This document shows positions 37,801-50,500 of a stretch of DNA of 64,000 nucleotides, piece after piece. Position 1 is the stretch's first letter, and every line of letters begins with the position of its first letter. The notes beneath the pieces are model-generated. The model had not been told where the DNA came from. It did not search any database and saw nothing but the letters and a program-made list of their open reading frames with translations. The DNA is from Acridotheres tristis (taxonomy: Eukaryota > Chordata > Aves > Passeriformes > Sturnidae). The DNA is taken from contig CM072891.1 of the NCBI GenBank assembly GCA_037013685.1, forward strand, positions 14,794,501 through 14,858,500. The letters are read 5' to 3'. A program made the position numbers and the translations under genes.

Positions 37801-40800
37801 GGGCACTGTAGAGTGCTCTACTGTAAGGGCCAGACACTCAATAGAGCAGAGTGATTATGAAGTAAATTCCTTACCTCAGGAAAGAAAATTGCTTTCTAGT
37901 CATCCAGGGCTGTAGTCAACACACTGGTTTCTTCTCACTTCAAGGCTATGGTTCCCAGAGTTAAATACTTGGAACACCTGTCAGCAGGTTGTCTTTAAAA
38001 TATGTCAGAGAGAGGGTGTTTAGGCAGTAGTTGCTTTTAAATCCAGAGATACCTTTATGACAGATTGTGCTGTTAGTGCACTGCTTCCCATGACCCTACT
38101 GCAGTGTAGCTGAAAAATGGGAAAGTATTCGAAAATGGCTCACTTAGTTGCTTCTAAAATTCACAGCCACTTTCACATCTTACGATAGAGACAAATCTGG
38201 ATTCAAACTGCTGAGAAGTTTTCTGCAGGCCGTGTCATAGCAGTGTCCTTGTAGAAAAGCCCCACGGCGTTTAGAGAGTTTGGAAGGCAAGTTAGGGAGC
38301 TCAGAGGGTTTTGTTTCATGAAAATGCTGTTCTCATTTCAGCAGAACAAGCCATTTGTGAATGGTTGGCTTTTTCAAAACACTTTCAAAAGCAATAAACA
38401 GAGGCAAATACGGAGACAAGATCTTATCAGTCCTTTCCTCCCCAACAGCTACAGATACGAAGGCTGATGACACTTCATGCCAAAGACAAGTGTTCGGTTT
38501 TAAAATATTCTGAAAAATTGGAATGTTTATTCTTCCAGTAAACTGATACCACTGAAGTCTTAATGAAGTTTTGGAGAAAAACATAACTTTTGAAAGAGGA
38601 GTATTAACAGTAGCTATCTTGCACAATCTTTTTAGTCTTAAACTTCAGTACTGAAGTGATTTTTTCTTTTTTTTTACACAACTCAGGAAGGGTTATGCAA
38701 ACACAAGACTTCTGAGAATCCCATAGCATTTTGCAGACCTCGAGTTGTGTGAAGAACTGGAGCAAACCATTGTTCCCTAATTTGACAATAGAGACTTGCA
38801 TTGTTTTTGTGTGGTCTCGTTTTACCTTTCTACCTCTAAGGATAGTTCAACACATGGAAACAAGAGGATTTTTCAAAGATAGCATATTGTGATGTGTTTC
38901 CTCCAGTTTTTGTTTACCTGTCTTACTCTGACCCGGTTCAGAGATGGAAATGGGCCTTTTGTGTTCAGCCATACACCTAGCCTTTATGGCTGGTAATGGA
39001 GCAGACATAACTTTTTGGATGCCAATAGGAAGCACATTTGTTTAATTGACTCTGATCCTTCACTCTTACCTGCCCAGTGGGATGCTTCAAAAGGAGCATG
39101 TTCTTCTGTATAGATTGTATTGAACAGTGAAAGTTTGCTTGATGCAAAAATTATTCACTGCATGTCCTCCATCTGTTCTCTCATTCTCTCAATGCTCAAT
39201 CTGATCAGTAGAGCTCCTCAATTTTTTGAGTGAGAAAATGACATTAATGTTTTATGCTGCTTTTTTTGGTTGAATAAACAATAGTGGGGTACACAAAGGA
39301 TTAATAGATCCTTCCTGTTGGGCTTCAGCTATATTATTATGAGAAATTTTGTCTGCTAAAATATGAGCCTTACAGTACCTCTGCAGACATAAATTGTCTG
39401 GTTTTTCCTCTTGAAGGATAGCTTGTCAGCCTAAAGGCAGGTTTTTTTTTTCATTTACAATGTACTGTAACTTTCATGTTCTAGTACACCCCCCATATGC
39501 AGTGTTTTACCTCTCTACATACATTACTGCTGGTGCCTTAACAAAGAGTCAAATCTCAGCTTTTGTGTAGATAACTGAAAGCTGGTATTGCATAGAGCTC
39601 ACCAACAGAAAAAGACACCATAATTTCCAATAAAAGCAAAACCATGAAATGTTTGTCTTTTTTTTTGCTGTCCATGTTGGGATTAGGGTATTGCTGTAGA
39701 GTGTGGGAGCTTGGAATGCAAGTTCCTGTTTTGATTCTTGCAGAGTAATTTGGCAGATGAAAGCTTCTGGCCTAAATTAGGCAAAAATAAGGACCCAAAC
39801 CTGAACAATGTGCCACAAGTCTCACCGGTGGCCTCTTGCTGAGATGGCTGTACCTTTGTGTTTTCTTTTTTCCAACAATGAAAATTGCCTACCAAAGTTT
39901 TATCTAACACTTCTCAAAAGTAATTTTGTCTGAAATTGCAGGAGGTCAGAGTGCATATTGAAATCCTGCTTCTAGGCATCACAAGAGTAATATAAAGAGG
40001 TTCACTTCTGCTGTTTCCCTTCTGACACTGACAGTGAAATTTACTTTAGTATGTGGTAAATTTAATCCCACTTGAGTACTATAAATGTGTATGTGTTAGC
40101 ATGTGTTTGCAGGGCTGTCTTCTGATCAAGACCTAAGTGAGCTTAAGGTAGGTTTGATGCTGGCTCACTCCATAGGATTCTGTTTCATTGCATTGGAAAG
40201 TTCAAGTGTACAGATGTTTCAATCAAGTTAAAGCTACACAAGCCTCAAAATAGCATTAGTTCATGGCATTATATAGCCGAACTAGATGTTACAAAGCTGT
40301 TGATTTATCAGACTGCTGCCTGTTCCTTCAGTGTGCAGGAGAATTTGTAGAAGGTATTGTTTCAAGTTGCTGTGGAAAACTTTAGACTGGGTTCTGTTCT
40401 TACCTTTGTAAAGATTTCAGAGTTCTAGCTGTTTTTTCCTCTCTTAATCTTTTTGTTGTTGCTGTTGCCTTATTTCTAAATATTAAAAGGTGACTTCTGT
40501 GTGGAACTGAATTTGTGTGCTTAAGTTGTGCTTTGTGTGCTTTTAAAAAGTCTCCTGTAGTAGAACAGAAGAACAAAGCACAACTTCTTTATTGTTTAGA
40601 GAGTACTGATGCATTTGTTGACCCCCAATACCTTTTCCAAACCTTTAGGGGATGTAAAGAAGGCGTTGAATTAATTGAACCTGATCTAAATCAACAGGTA
40701 TGGTTTGTATTACAAAAATATTTAAGCAAGCCCATTATAATGTTTCGATCAGAATCAATACACTAATGAAAGCAGAATTGGGGGTTATATTTTGGACTAA

Positions 40801-40984
40801 ATTTTTTTACTACATGTTTTCTATAAAGGCTTATTAGGGGAAGCAAATTACTTGTATATGGAAGGTATGTTGATCATAGATGAGTGAGAAAATGTTTGCA
40901 ATTGAGTTTTCCATAAACCAAGAAAAAGCAGCTGTCAGAATCTTGTCTCTGCGTTATGTAATATAACGAGGCATGTTACTGAAG
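34805..40984. other. Gene-free AT-rich unique sequence
   Basis: No recognisable exon or transposon. A TATG/TG-type microsatellite lies near 37742-37772. If the 34.7-kb exon is real, this would be its following intron. Confidence 0.5.
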
Positions 40985-42215
40985 TCATAGAATCGTTAAG
41001 TTTTGAAAAGAATTCCAAGATCATTGAGCCCAGCCATTAACCCAGCACCACTGTGTTCACCACTTAATGATGTCATCAAGTGCCTCAGCTGCATGTTCTC
41101 TTCCAAGGCTTCCAGGGATGGTGACTCAACTGCTTCCCTGGCCAGCCTGTTCCAGTACTAATTACCATTTTGATGAATACATTTTTCCTAATATTCCATC
41201 AGAACCTCCCCTGGCACAGCTCAAGGCCATTTCCTCTCCTCACTTGTTACCTGGGAGAAGAAAGCAAGCCCCACCTGGCTATGCACTCCTTTCAGGTGGT
41301 TGAAGCTTTCCCCTGAGTCTCCTTTTCTCCAGGCTAAACACCCCTAGCTCCCTCATGCATTTCTCACAGGTCTTGTGCCCCAGACCCTTCACCACCTCTG
41401 CTGCCCTTCTCTGGACATGCTGCAACCCCTCCATGTCCTCCTTGTCATGATGGGGCCAAAAGTGGACAGAGCACTTGAGGTGTGGCCTCACCAGTGCTGA
41501 GTACAGTGGGACAATCCCTGCCCTGGTCCTGCTGGCCACATTCTTATTGATCCAGGCCAGAATGCCACTGGCCTTGTTGGCCACCTGGCCACACGCTGGC
41601 TCATGTCCAGCTGGCTGTGGACCCCAGGTCCTTTTCTTCTAAGTGATTTCCCAGCCACTCTTCCCAGCCTGTAGCACTACATGGGGTTGTTGTGACCCAA
41701 GATCCCTCTGCAGAGCCTTCCTGCCCTCCAGCAGATCAGCACTGCCACCCAGCCTGGTGTTGTGTGTTGAACCTGGCAGAAGGCACACTCAATCCCTTTG
41801 TCCAGGTCATTGGTACTAGGCAGGACTGAGCCCTGGGGAACACCACTTGTGGCTGGCCACCAGCTGAATTTAAGGATTCACCATTCTGGGCTCAGCCTTC
41901 CAGCCAGTTTTTACCCAGTGAAGAGAACACACCACCACACCATGGGAAGCCAGCTTCTCCAGGGGAATTTCAGACTTTCCTGAAGTGTGCAGGTAGACAA
42001 TATCCACAGCCTTTTCTTTATCTGTTAAATGGGTTACCTTGTCATAGGAGATGCAGTCAGTCATGCAGGATCTGCCTTTGCCATTCTCACACTGTCTGGG
42101 CCTTATTCCCTAGCTGTGCTGCTCTTCAGATAATCTGCTCTGTGACTTTTCCTGGCGCTGAAATCAGGCTGACAGGTCATAAACTTGGGTTCATTCAGTA
42201 TTTGAACCTTAGACC
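40985..42215 (-). mobile_element. CR1 LINE, 5'-truncated, 3' end intact, minus strand
   Basis: Read on the minus strand, this contains the second half of CR1 ORF2 and the CR1 3' end. It enters near a decayed PVSL..APGKV block (about 42.1-42.2 kb). It then continues through KAVDIVYL (about 42 kb), the reverse-transcriptase block SGVPQGSVL (41822-41848), and the C-terminal domain with IVPLYSALVRPHLK and SLEKRRLRGKL (41279-41584). It finishes in the conserved 3' UTR with GATTCTATGAC at 40985, a partial form of the CR1 terminal octamer. Strong 5' truncation and a terminal ATTCTATG repeat are characteristic of avian CR1. Frameshifts and stops make it non-functional. Confidence 0.95.
41279..42064 (-). 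pseudogene. CR1 ORF2 reverse-transcriptase pseudogene fragment
   Basis: Two open pieces (42064-41870 and 41584-41279) hold recognisable CR1 reverse-transcriptase and C-terminal sequence, joined by about 285 bp in broken frames. The SGVPQGSVL block survives in the gap, and NDLD follows it. The block that should contain the catalytic FADD motif is missing: the frame runs from ECAF directly into unrelated sequence, so a deletion removed the active-site aspartates. The gene would have encoded the LINE endonuclease/reverse transcriptase that drives target-primed retrotransposition. It is now inactive. Confidence 0.9.
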
Positions 42216-45200
42216 TCTTGTACTCTATGTGAGAATGATACCCCTAGATCAGCAAGCTGCCATGGATATATGAATAGTTATTTCTATTATTTCTCTCACT
42301 CCTGAGTGTTGGAAAATAGGAAAAAAATTAAAACGGAGACTTTCATTTTCAATGTGGACTTAGAAAACTCAAGAAAGCAAAGCCAAACTTGTTATTTGGT
42401 TGTGATTTTCTGAATGAGGAAAATGGATGGAAGGGCATAGGGGACAAAAGGCATCTGAATTGGCAAAGATTTGAAGGATGGAAAAATTGTTACATTTGAG
42501 TCCTTTTTTTTTAAGTACAAGGTGGCTTTTAAAGAGCTTGTGAAGTCCTTACAAAGCAAATTCAGTAGAATGAAATGCAAGGTAACAAACTTCGTAAATC
42601 TGTTTGAAATGTTCAAACCCACCGATGGGTTCTAAGTTAAATGCTGCTTTTCATTCACACAGTTGGCCTTGTTATTGGACTACTGAAACTATCTGTTTAG
42701 TGCTTGGATATGGTCAAAAAGATTAAAAATTGCACATAAAAATAACTTTTGAACAATAAAGGGATGAAAATATATATATTAGAAGTATGTTGCTGTTTCA
42801 GCAGAGGATATATCAAGTATCTTTTGGTAGGTTTTTTTGTTTTTGATTGGTTTTTTGTTGTTGTTTATTGTTTTGTTTTGGAGACGAAAGAACAGAGAGC
42901 AGCAGGCCTAGGAAGAAAACATTGGAAAGAAATAAATTAAATTTTTCTCTGGTCTTAGTGGAAAAGTTTCCACTGACTGCAGGGATAGGGATAGCAAGAC
43001 TTTTGTGGGGCAACTTTGATTAACGTTTTAAATAGTGAAGAATAAAGATAACAAGTACAGTGAGCTTGTAAAGGTTCTTAAGATATTACTAAATAAAGAG
43101 AAGTTAAATAATAAAGACTGTGTCATCTGGATTTATCGATTTCTGCATTTGGGCAAGTAGGGATAACATGTTTATTTAATGAGGAGAGTGGAAAAAAAAT
43201 AGTCTTTTCAAGCAGCACTTGTGGAAACATTAGTTTTATTTGCTCTTGATGCATAAGTAGTTAGAGAATCTCATGTTGTCTCTCTGAATCTTTTCCTGAG
43301 AACTGTAAAAAGAAAATGGGGTGAAAGAACTCTCACTACTCTTCTCAAACAGAATAAATGAGACTAAGCCAATTTTTGTTGAAACTGGAGAACTAGAGAA
43401 AATTGAGTGTTTTTATGAGGATAGGACTATAAAAAAGCTGTTTCATACTAATTTTTGTGCTTCCAAATGTGTCCCAGCTGCTGGCCATTGCATGTAGGAA
43501 GATACCTTTCCTAAAGTAAGGCATCTTCAGGTCTGCAACCTACCTGTGCTTTAATCTAAATGGTCTTGTTGCTCTTTGATCAGATGAGGGCATAGCTTAG
43601 ACACCAGTGGTTATGGTGATGATTGCTTATATTGCATATACAATTTTTGTCTAGTATCGTTTGCCTCTCTATATCTCTTTAAATGTTGTGCCATGACCTA
43701 AAAAAGGATGACGTTGTACATAAAATGCTGAAGAAACTACAGAATTTTTGAACCTATTGGGGTATCTGAGAACTGCAGGGCTCTTTAAAAGATTGTAAAG
43801 TGAAAAGAGGGGCTCCTGTGTCTTAAAATATGCATAAATTATGGCTTCATTTCTGTTTCAGGCATTGGTGACACAACTCCTATGGTTTATGATATGAGTA
43901 GCCTGAGGCAACAGAATTTAAGAAATAATGTGCTCCATTATTCTCTATAATGAGTTTAGCACACAACAGGAGTGTACTGGCTGTTTGCTAAGGACTGCAG
44001 TCTGCAGGGTGCAGGCTAACTGAGTTTCAGCTGTGTGTATTATAGGTGTTGAAATGACTGAAAATGGACTGTGTCAGCAGTATAAATCTCTGTTAACACT
44101 TTCTTGAATATGAAGTGTGAGAATACTCATTTATTTTCTTTCCAGTGTTAGCAGTATGCCTTCAGCCAGATAGTGAATCTGGTGGGGGTTTTTCCGTGTT
44201 GTGTATTTTTTTTTTTGGTTTTTTGTTTTGCCTGTGGCAGAGTTTGTTTCACTTTGTGACTGCTATATGTTCTTGTATGCTCTTGAATCCTTGGGATTTT
44301 TTTAGATAAAATATTCTCCTTTGTCTTCGGGATTTTCCCCCCCTCCTTCCTCTTTGACAAAAATCTAAGTTGTGCTGCAAATGTTGAAAACCCTGAATGT
44401 TGAACTCTTCTCTGTTTTTGCAGAACCTGATCTGCAAAAGCAATAGCAGCTCAAGCCTCTGAATTCACCTGGTATATCTACAGGTCGTCTTGCAAAGACT
44501 CTCTGGGACTGGTTTAACTAGCTCAGTCCTGGGATGGAAAAAATGTTATAGACTTCTCTGTTAAGACTGTTAAATAAGATAGTAGATTTTTAGACAGGAA
44601 CAGATTTTAATCTTCCTCGGTTCTTAGTACTTGGCACAAAATATGTAGAGGAAAAGCACCAGACAGTCTTAGAAAAAGTCAATAGAATGGATTACACTTG
44701 CAAGAAGACTGTTGCTTTCATTAGAATAACTGATCACTTTGATTCTCCCTACTCCACCAATTCTTTTTCTCAGTTTATGGAAGAGTATTCTGTTCCCAAA
44801 GAAATATTGCAAAGATGATGTGATAATCTTAATAGGGATATGCTAATGGTTAGATTAATATGAAATATTTTGCCAAGTTAAAATTTTCTTTTATTTAGAA
44901 TGTGTTGATATTTCTATGTCAAACATTATAAAGACAAATTACAATTTGTTTTCAAGTGTCACTTTTCACTTCTTGATACCCATGGGTGCTGTATATTAAT
45001 TTTTTTTTGTCCAATGATGCATTCATGACAAAGAACAGCAGTATTTTTTTAGTGCTTTTATACAAGAATTTTACCAGTCTCTGTACTTCAGTACTATGGA
45101 AATAGTACTCACACATAGACCTTAATCAGAGAAAAATCCTAAACTGGGAAAGGACATGAATGTGTAGCACTAAACTGCCTTAGAGAGAAAGAAATTCTCT

Positions 45201-46984
45201 GCAGGGCTCCTATAACATTTTTTTAATGCTTTCCTATTATGGCTTTTTCTGTCATAATTGTCCAGGTTTGTTGGATTTTTTTCCTACCTCTGACTATTTA
45301 GAAGCTATTTTTCTTTTTATTCACATCTGGGCAGGACTGGGAAATTCAGAGAGAACACAATGTATCAGGATACTAAAGAAGGTCTGATGAAATAAGATGG
45401 AACCAGAAATTCTGTATAGCTCACTAATAGTATGCTTGGAAAAATGCAAGTTTAAAATGGAAAAAAGCACTAGAAAAGCAAGATTTTCAATTTATTATTG
45501 GTGCACATTTGCATAACTCAGTGGTTCATAAGCCTACATTAAAATGTTTCTCGTTAGGAACACAATATAACATATGACACATGCTAATTTTAAAAATACG
45601 TTTTAGTTGACTGAAGTATTTATGATGGTATTTAGCACAATTAGAGATGTTCAAAATAACACTCAGTGTTAACTGTTGTACTTGAGCAAATTAATGTTTC
45701 CAATTAATTGTCCCTCTGCATGTGTGACTGCAGAATGTGCCTGCTCAGGGTTCAACACGGTGGGCAATGGCTAGAGGAAAAGCAATTACTGCAGCTTTCT
45801 AGTGTACATTTGGGTGCTAATTGTTTGTGTTGTTCCCTTGCCCCAGTTGCCTGTCTGGAAATTTTTGTTTATTTTTCCTATGGAGATGGCAATTCCTTGT
45901 ACTTTTACATTTTAAAAGTCTTGGTGAAGTTATATAGATAACATATCATTCATAAAAGTGTTTGTCCACAGATGCATGATCATCCCAATATTTTTGTTTC
46001 TGCCCCTAAAGAGGCTAGAAAAACATTCTTTCCACAGAATGTTTCATGAAGAGAACTGCTTGTAAATCCTATCAACATTTGACATGATTTTTACCTTTAT
46101 CTGGACCTTTTCTCTGGACTCACAATTACATGATTTTCTGAAACCTCTTTGCCCTGTTGTTCAATGAGCAAATGATGTGTTGATCATTGTGCAAATCAAG
46201 TAATATGTACAGTCATTTAAGACTTGAGAATGTATTTTGCTCACTTCAGTTGTAGATGCAAATGTTCTGCATATGATTTTATGAATAATAATTAACATAG
46301 ACATTAACACAGGTGAAAGCAAATGGTATTTACTTTTAATAAATTATTTGTGCTTACAGACCACAAATGACTTATGTGAAGGCAACTTTAGAGCTTCAGA
46401 AGCCAAGATCACAGAGGACAGTAGCTGTTGGGGTTTTTAAAATGCTTCTTTAACTTTCTTGGAGCTTGGACACCAAATTCACTGGCACATCTGTGATGGC
46501 ATGTTCTTTGTAGGTGCTTTTTCTAAATCATACTTGGTTTAACTCGGAACTCAATAGTAAGATGCCCTCTAAAGTCATAATTTTAAACTCACAGGCCAAC
46601 CATTCATCTGGCATGCTTTATTGAAAGCATCAGCTTTGATGAAAATCAATGTAAATCTCTTTAGCTGTGTTCATGATCATTTATTTGGCAGATTCCTGTT
46701 GGACAATAGCCACTATCAAGTCAGAACTCTTGTGGGCTTATTCTTCTACCTGCATTATCCTGGTACCTTACCCAAAAGAAAATTACAAGTACATCCATAG
46801 GAATAAGATAGAATTAGAATTACTCCTTGATCATAGCCAGAAAACTTCTTAGTGGGCTCTATTTGCAGTGTTTGTGTCAGGATGATGTACACCCAGCAGG
46901 TGCTGAGAAATAGCTTTCCTGGCCATTGAGACTTAAAAGACTCCTTAATTAGGGATATTGGGAGGCTGTATGCAGTGGGAGGTG
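42216..46984. other. Gene-free AT-rich sequence between two CR1 fragments
   Basis: About 4.8 kb with no recognised coding or repeat signature. It separates two minus-strand CR1 pieces that are colinear with one CR1 ORF2. I saw no LTR termini or CR1 3' end inside it. Confidence 0.5.
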
Positions 46985-47535
46985 TCTGCACCTACCTGAT
47001 GTGGGTGACCCTTTGCAGAACCTGCAATTTGAAGTGTTCTTACTACATCCTTATACTCCTACCAAATTACCTGACCTTCCTTCCGGAGGTGATGATTTTT
47101 TTCCCCCCTTAATCTCCAGTCTAAGTTGTTTGTTTAACCAAGTTGGTCTTCCTCCCTAACAACTTGTCTTTGTACACCTGGGGACAGCCTGCTCCTGAAT
47201 ATTCAGTGATTCTTTTTTAAAGCACATCCAGCTTTCCTGGGCTCCTCTGCCCTCCCTGACTCCTCGGGGGATTCTGTCAACCAGTGTCCTGTAACAGGTC
47301 TAGCAGGGCACCTCCCCTGGTGGTAGGTTCATTTCTCAGTTGTGTTAGGAAGTTGGCATCTGCATCCTCTGGGACCCTCCTAGCTTGCTTCCACTCTGCT
47401 GTGCTGTATTTCCAATAGACATCTGAAGCTGACATTTCCCGTGAGTGCCATGTGCTGTTATAGATGATATTCACAGGTATTAGTGCTGGGTGTGTAAATG
47501 GTGCCTCTCCCACAGGCAACTTCCACTCCAGTTGC
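46985..47535 (-). mobile_element. CR1 LINE fragment: endonuclease C-terminus and linker
   Basis: On the minus strand the frame at 47519-47277 contains YWKYSTAEWKQARR, then NFLTQ, then EPTTRGGALLDLL. This is the conserved end of the CR1 endonuclease domain. Further down, after stops and a frameshift, the linker before the reverse transcriptase is recognisable in EGQVIW-EYKDVVRT (a stop replaces one residue), near 47.05-47.1 kb. There is no CR1 3' end here, which is unusual because CR1 copies normally lose their 5' part and keep the 3' end. The fragment is therefore probably the upstream part of a longer insertion. Confidence 0.8.
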
Positions 47536-50500
47536 TGTCCAGGAAAGAGGGATTCAGCCTGAGAAGTGACATCAGTAATCCTTCCAAGTCTTGTTCAATT
47601 TGTTTGATTAAAACATTAGGCTTATAAAGCTCAGGTGCTAGAAATTTAACTTAATGGCCTGAGATTTGATAGATGTTTTAGTGTGCTGCTAAGACATCTT
47701 GTCTGAGGTACTTTTTTTAAAACACCATCTCTGATCTGAACCTGATCAATGTAGAAAACAATGGATGAGACTGGATCTGTAGGCTACCAAGTTGATTTAT
47801 GATTCTGCAGTGTTTTGGTTTTTGTTGTTTTTTTTGGGGGGGGGCAATGCTTGAAGTTAGTTTTCAAGAAAGATTCACGGGTAGTTAGCAGGGAGATGCA
47901 GTTACTTACTAAACATATCATGCTTACAGGAAGAGAGGATACATTTGTTATTTTGTCTCTTGAAATGCTATCACTGCTGTATAGGAATTAAAACCAGACT
48001 GCTTTTTTAGACGTCCCTAAGAAGTTAAGCACCTGTGTGGGTCTCTGCTGGAAGCTGAAGGCAATCCTGTCAGAATGCTCAAGCCAGTTAAATCACTGTA
48101 TCAGAGTGAAATAGAAAGAGAACCTTATTGTTGCAAGAGTTGCTATAATCTTGAATAAACTGTTTCACTGGGCAGCATGGGAGGCTGTATACATCCTTCA
48201 TATTCTCTATTTACTTGCTCATGACAATGTCTAAATTATTGAAGGTCTGTTCCTTAACACTTTCCAGTTCAGGGAGAGTACCCCAATCTTCTTCTGTCAG
48301 AACTAAGTAAAATTGTAGAGTTATGTGATAAACCATGGATTTATTGGTAGCAGATGTAGGGAATATATACTGAAGCTCATAAAAAATGCAAGTATATATC
48401 AAATATTTGTATTAATGGAGAAGTTAGCCTCAGAATTAAATTACTGAAAGTCAGAAAACATGCAAGTCCAGATAGAGGTGTTCAGTTCAGGCCCTCTAAT
48501 TCCTTCTATTTGAAGTTTCTGTCGATTTTTTTTTCTTTTTTGTAAAGAGGGCAAGTAATACAAACTAATGTATGAATTGGAAAATGTTGTGTACATTTTT
48601 CGAGGAAAGTTATAATGTTAAAATAAACGTGGCCTACTTACAGGATGGGGGGGTCATTTACACTGTAATATGTGGCCATATGTTGAAGGAGCTCTCTTTA
48701 TGGACTTTAGACTTCCTTATTATTTTTGTGAAATTGCTTTCTATTTATGATGACGCTAATTTGGAGTTCCATATAGGGTTTTTTTTGTGGAAGTTCTATT
48801 TCTTACACCATTAAGAACATGCTAAGTACTGCATTGATTTATGGGCCAGCAGTAGCTATTTACATTGGAAGCTCCTGTTTATTTATCATCTTCCCCAGAT
48901 GTTTTTTTTCCCTCCATGTATCTTTTTTTGAGTTCTATTCCCAATTCCATTACAATTCCTCAAACATTAGTTTCTTTTATGTGGATTTTGGGTCCATGTC
49001 TCCTCTGACCCTGCTGCATGTTGTTTTGCTTTATTTATGAGGAGAATGGAACATGGAATCAATTGCTGTTTCCTCGTTGTGGTTACTTGGACCTTTGCTG
49101 CCACTTAGAACTAAAACAATGTGGTTCAACTTTGTTTCAATTAACTTCTTAAAAGAGAATTAACTGTAATTTTTCTTAAGCCTTGTTTCCTAGGGTGAGC
49201 ACACAACCTTCCTTCCCTTCTTTGCATGTTTCTACTTTTTAGTCATTCAGTTGGTCACCACTGATATTGACTGTAGATGAAAAAAGAAATCAAAGGTACT
49301 ACATAATAGAATTTTTTGAATTAAAATGGCTGGATAGATGTACAAGTAGATTCAAACTGAAGAAAAACTCAAGTATTGATGGAAGTATAACACATGGTCA
49401 AGAAACCTAACCACAAAATGTATAACCACTTCTATATTTCTGAGAGAGGAAGCTTTGTCCAAACCTTAGGAATTATTAGAGGTAGGCATCCTGATATTCT
49501 GTAAGAGTTTTTTCTGTGTATTGTTTGAATCTGTAAGAGTGCTCTGTCACAGAATACTTTAAATCCTTTAACACACCAGTTTGCCTTGGTGGCTTCAGTC
49601 TTCTCTATTCACTAGTCAAGCTGTCTTGTTTTCTTGCTAAGCTTTCCTGTGTGTTGTTCATGTGCTCATTGTGGCACGATGCTGCAGGTAATGCTTCAAA
49701 ATTGTTTTTTAGACTCAGAGATGCAAAATACTTGCCTTGTGACTGCTCCCATTGTGCCCAAAGGTATCCTCCTGTTCAGTGACCTAGTGAACGACAAAGA
49801 GAAATGAAAGGGGACTTGTGTCTTCATGCTCTGCACTGTTGGAATGAAGGAAGCCCAGCTGCTTTTAGACAGCAAGACTGAGGAGAGAACCAAATTACAC
49901 ACTGCGAATAATTAGAACAACACGGATTTAATATCATTATTGCCAGGCATTATTGCAGTCATTTCATTGCAACTGCTTTGTTTCCTGATTTCCGTAAATA
50001 ATGTCAGTTTCTAGGCAATCCAAGAAAACCCATTCAGATTCAGTTACCTAAGTTATTGCTTATGTACTTCTCCAGGTTTTCTATTGCCTCTTCAGTATGA
50101 CATTTTTCTTTGACCTAGATAACTTTCCATTTGATTCCTTGAACACAGTAACAGAAATGTTGAGACTATTCTCCTTTCTTTTTGAATCATTTTGAACACA
50201 CTTTCATTGATCCTCTTCCACTATATTTTGAACTTCAACAGCCTTGTGGCATGTTGATAAATACTGCCTTCTGAATGGTAAAAAAAAGTAAGTAGTGGAG
50301 GAAATATGAGGAAGGGGAGAGGAAGAGGCTTTATGGTTGTAAAATCAGAGTTGGTGTTGGTGGCTGCAGTAACTCTGAAGGCCAGCACCATGTAAATGTA
50401 AAATTCCATTTTCTGTGAGATGTGATGAATGAAAAATTTGAAAGTGTAATCTGTGACATCCACTGATAAGCCATAGGTCTGTGTGCAATGAGAGTGTAGT

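Noticed and set aside
41798..41983. Plus-strand frame in the CR1 region
   Set aside because: It is the antisense shadow of CR1 reverse-transcriptase sequence on the minus strand.
44148..44443. Lysine-rich minus-strand frames
   Set aside because: Their composition mirrors T-rich low-complexity DNA on the plus strand; no motif or splice context.
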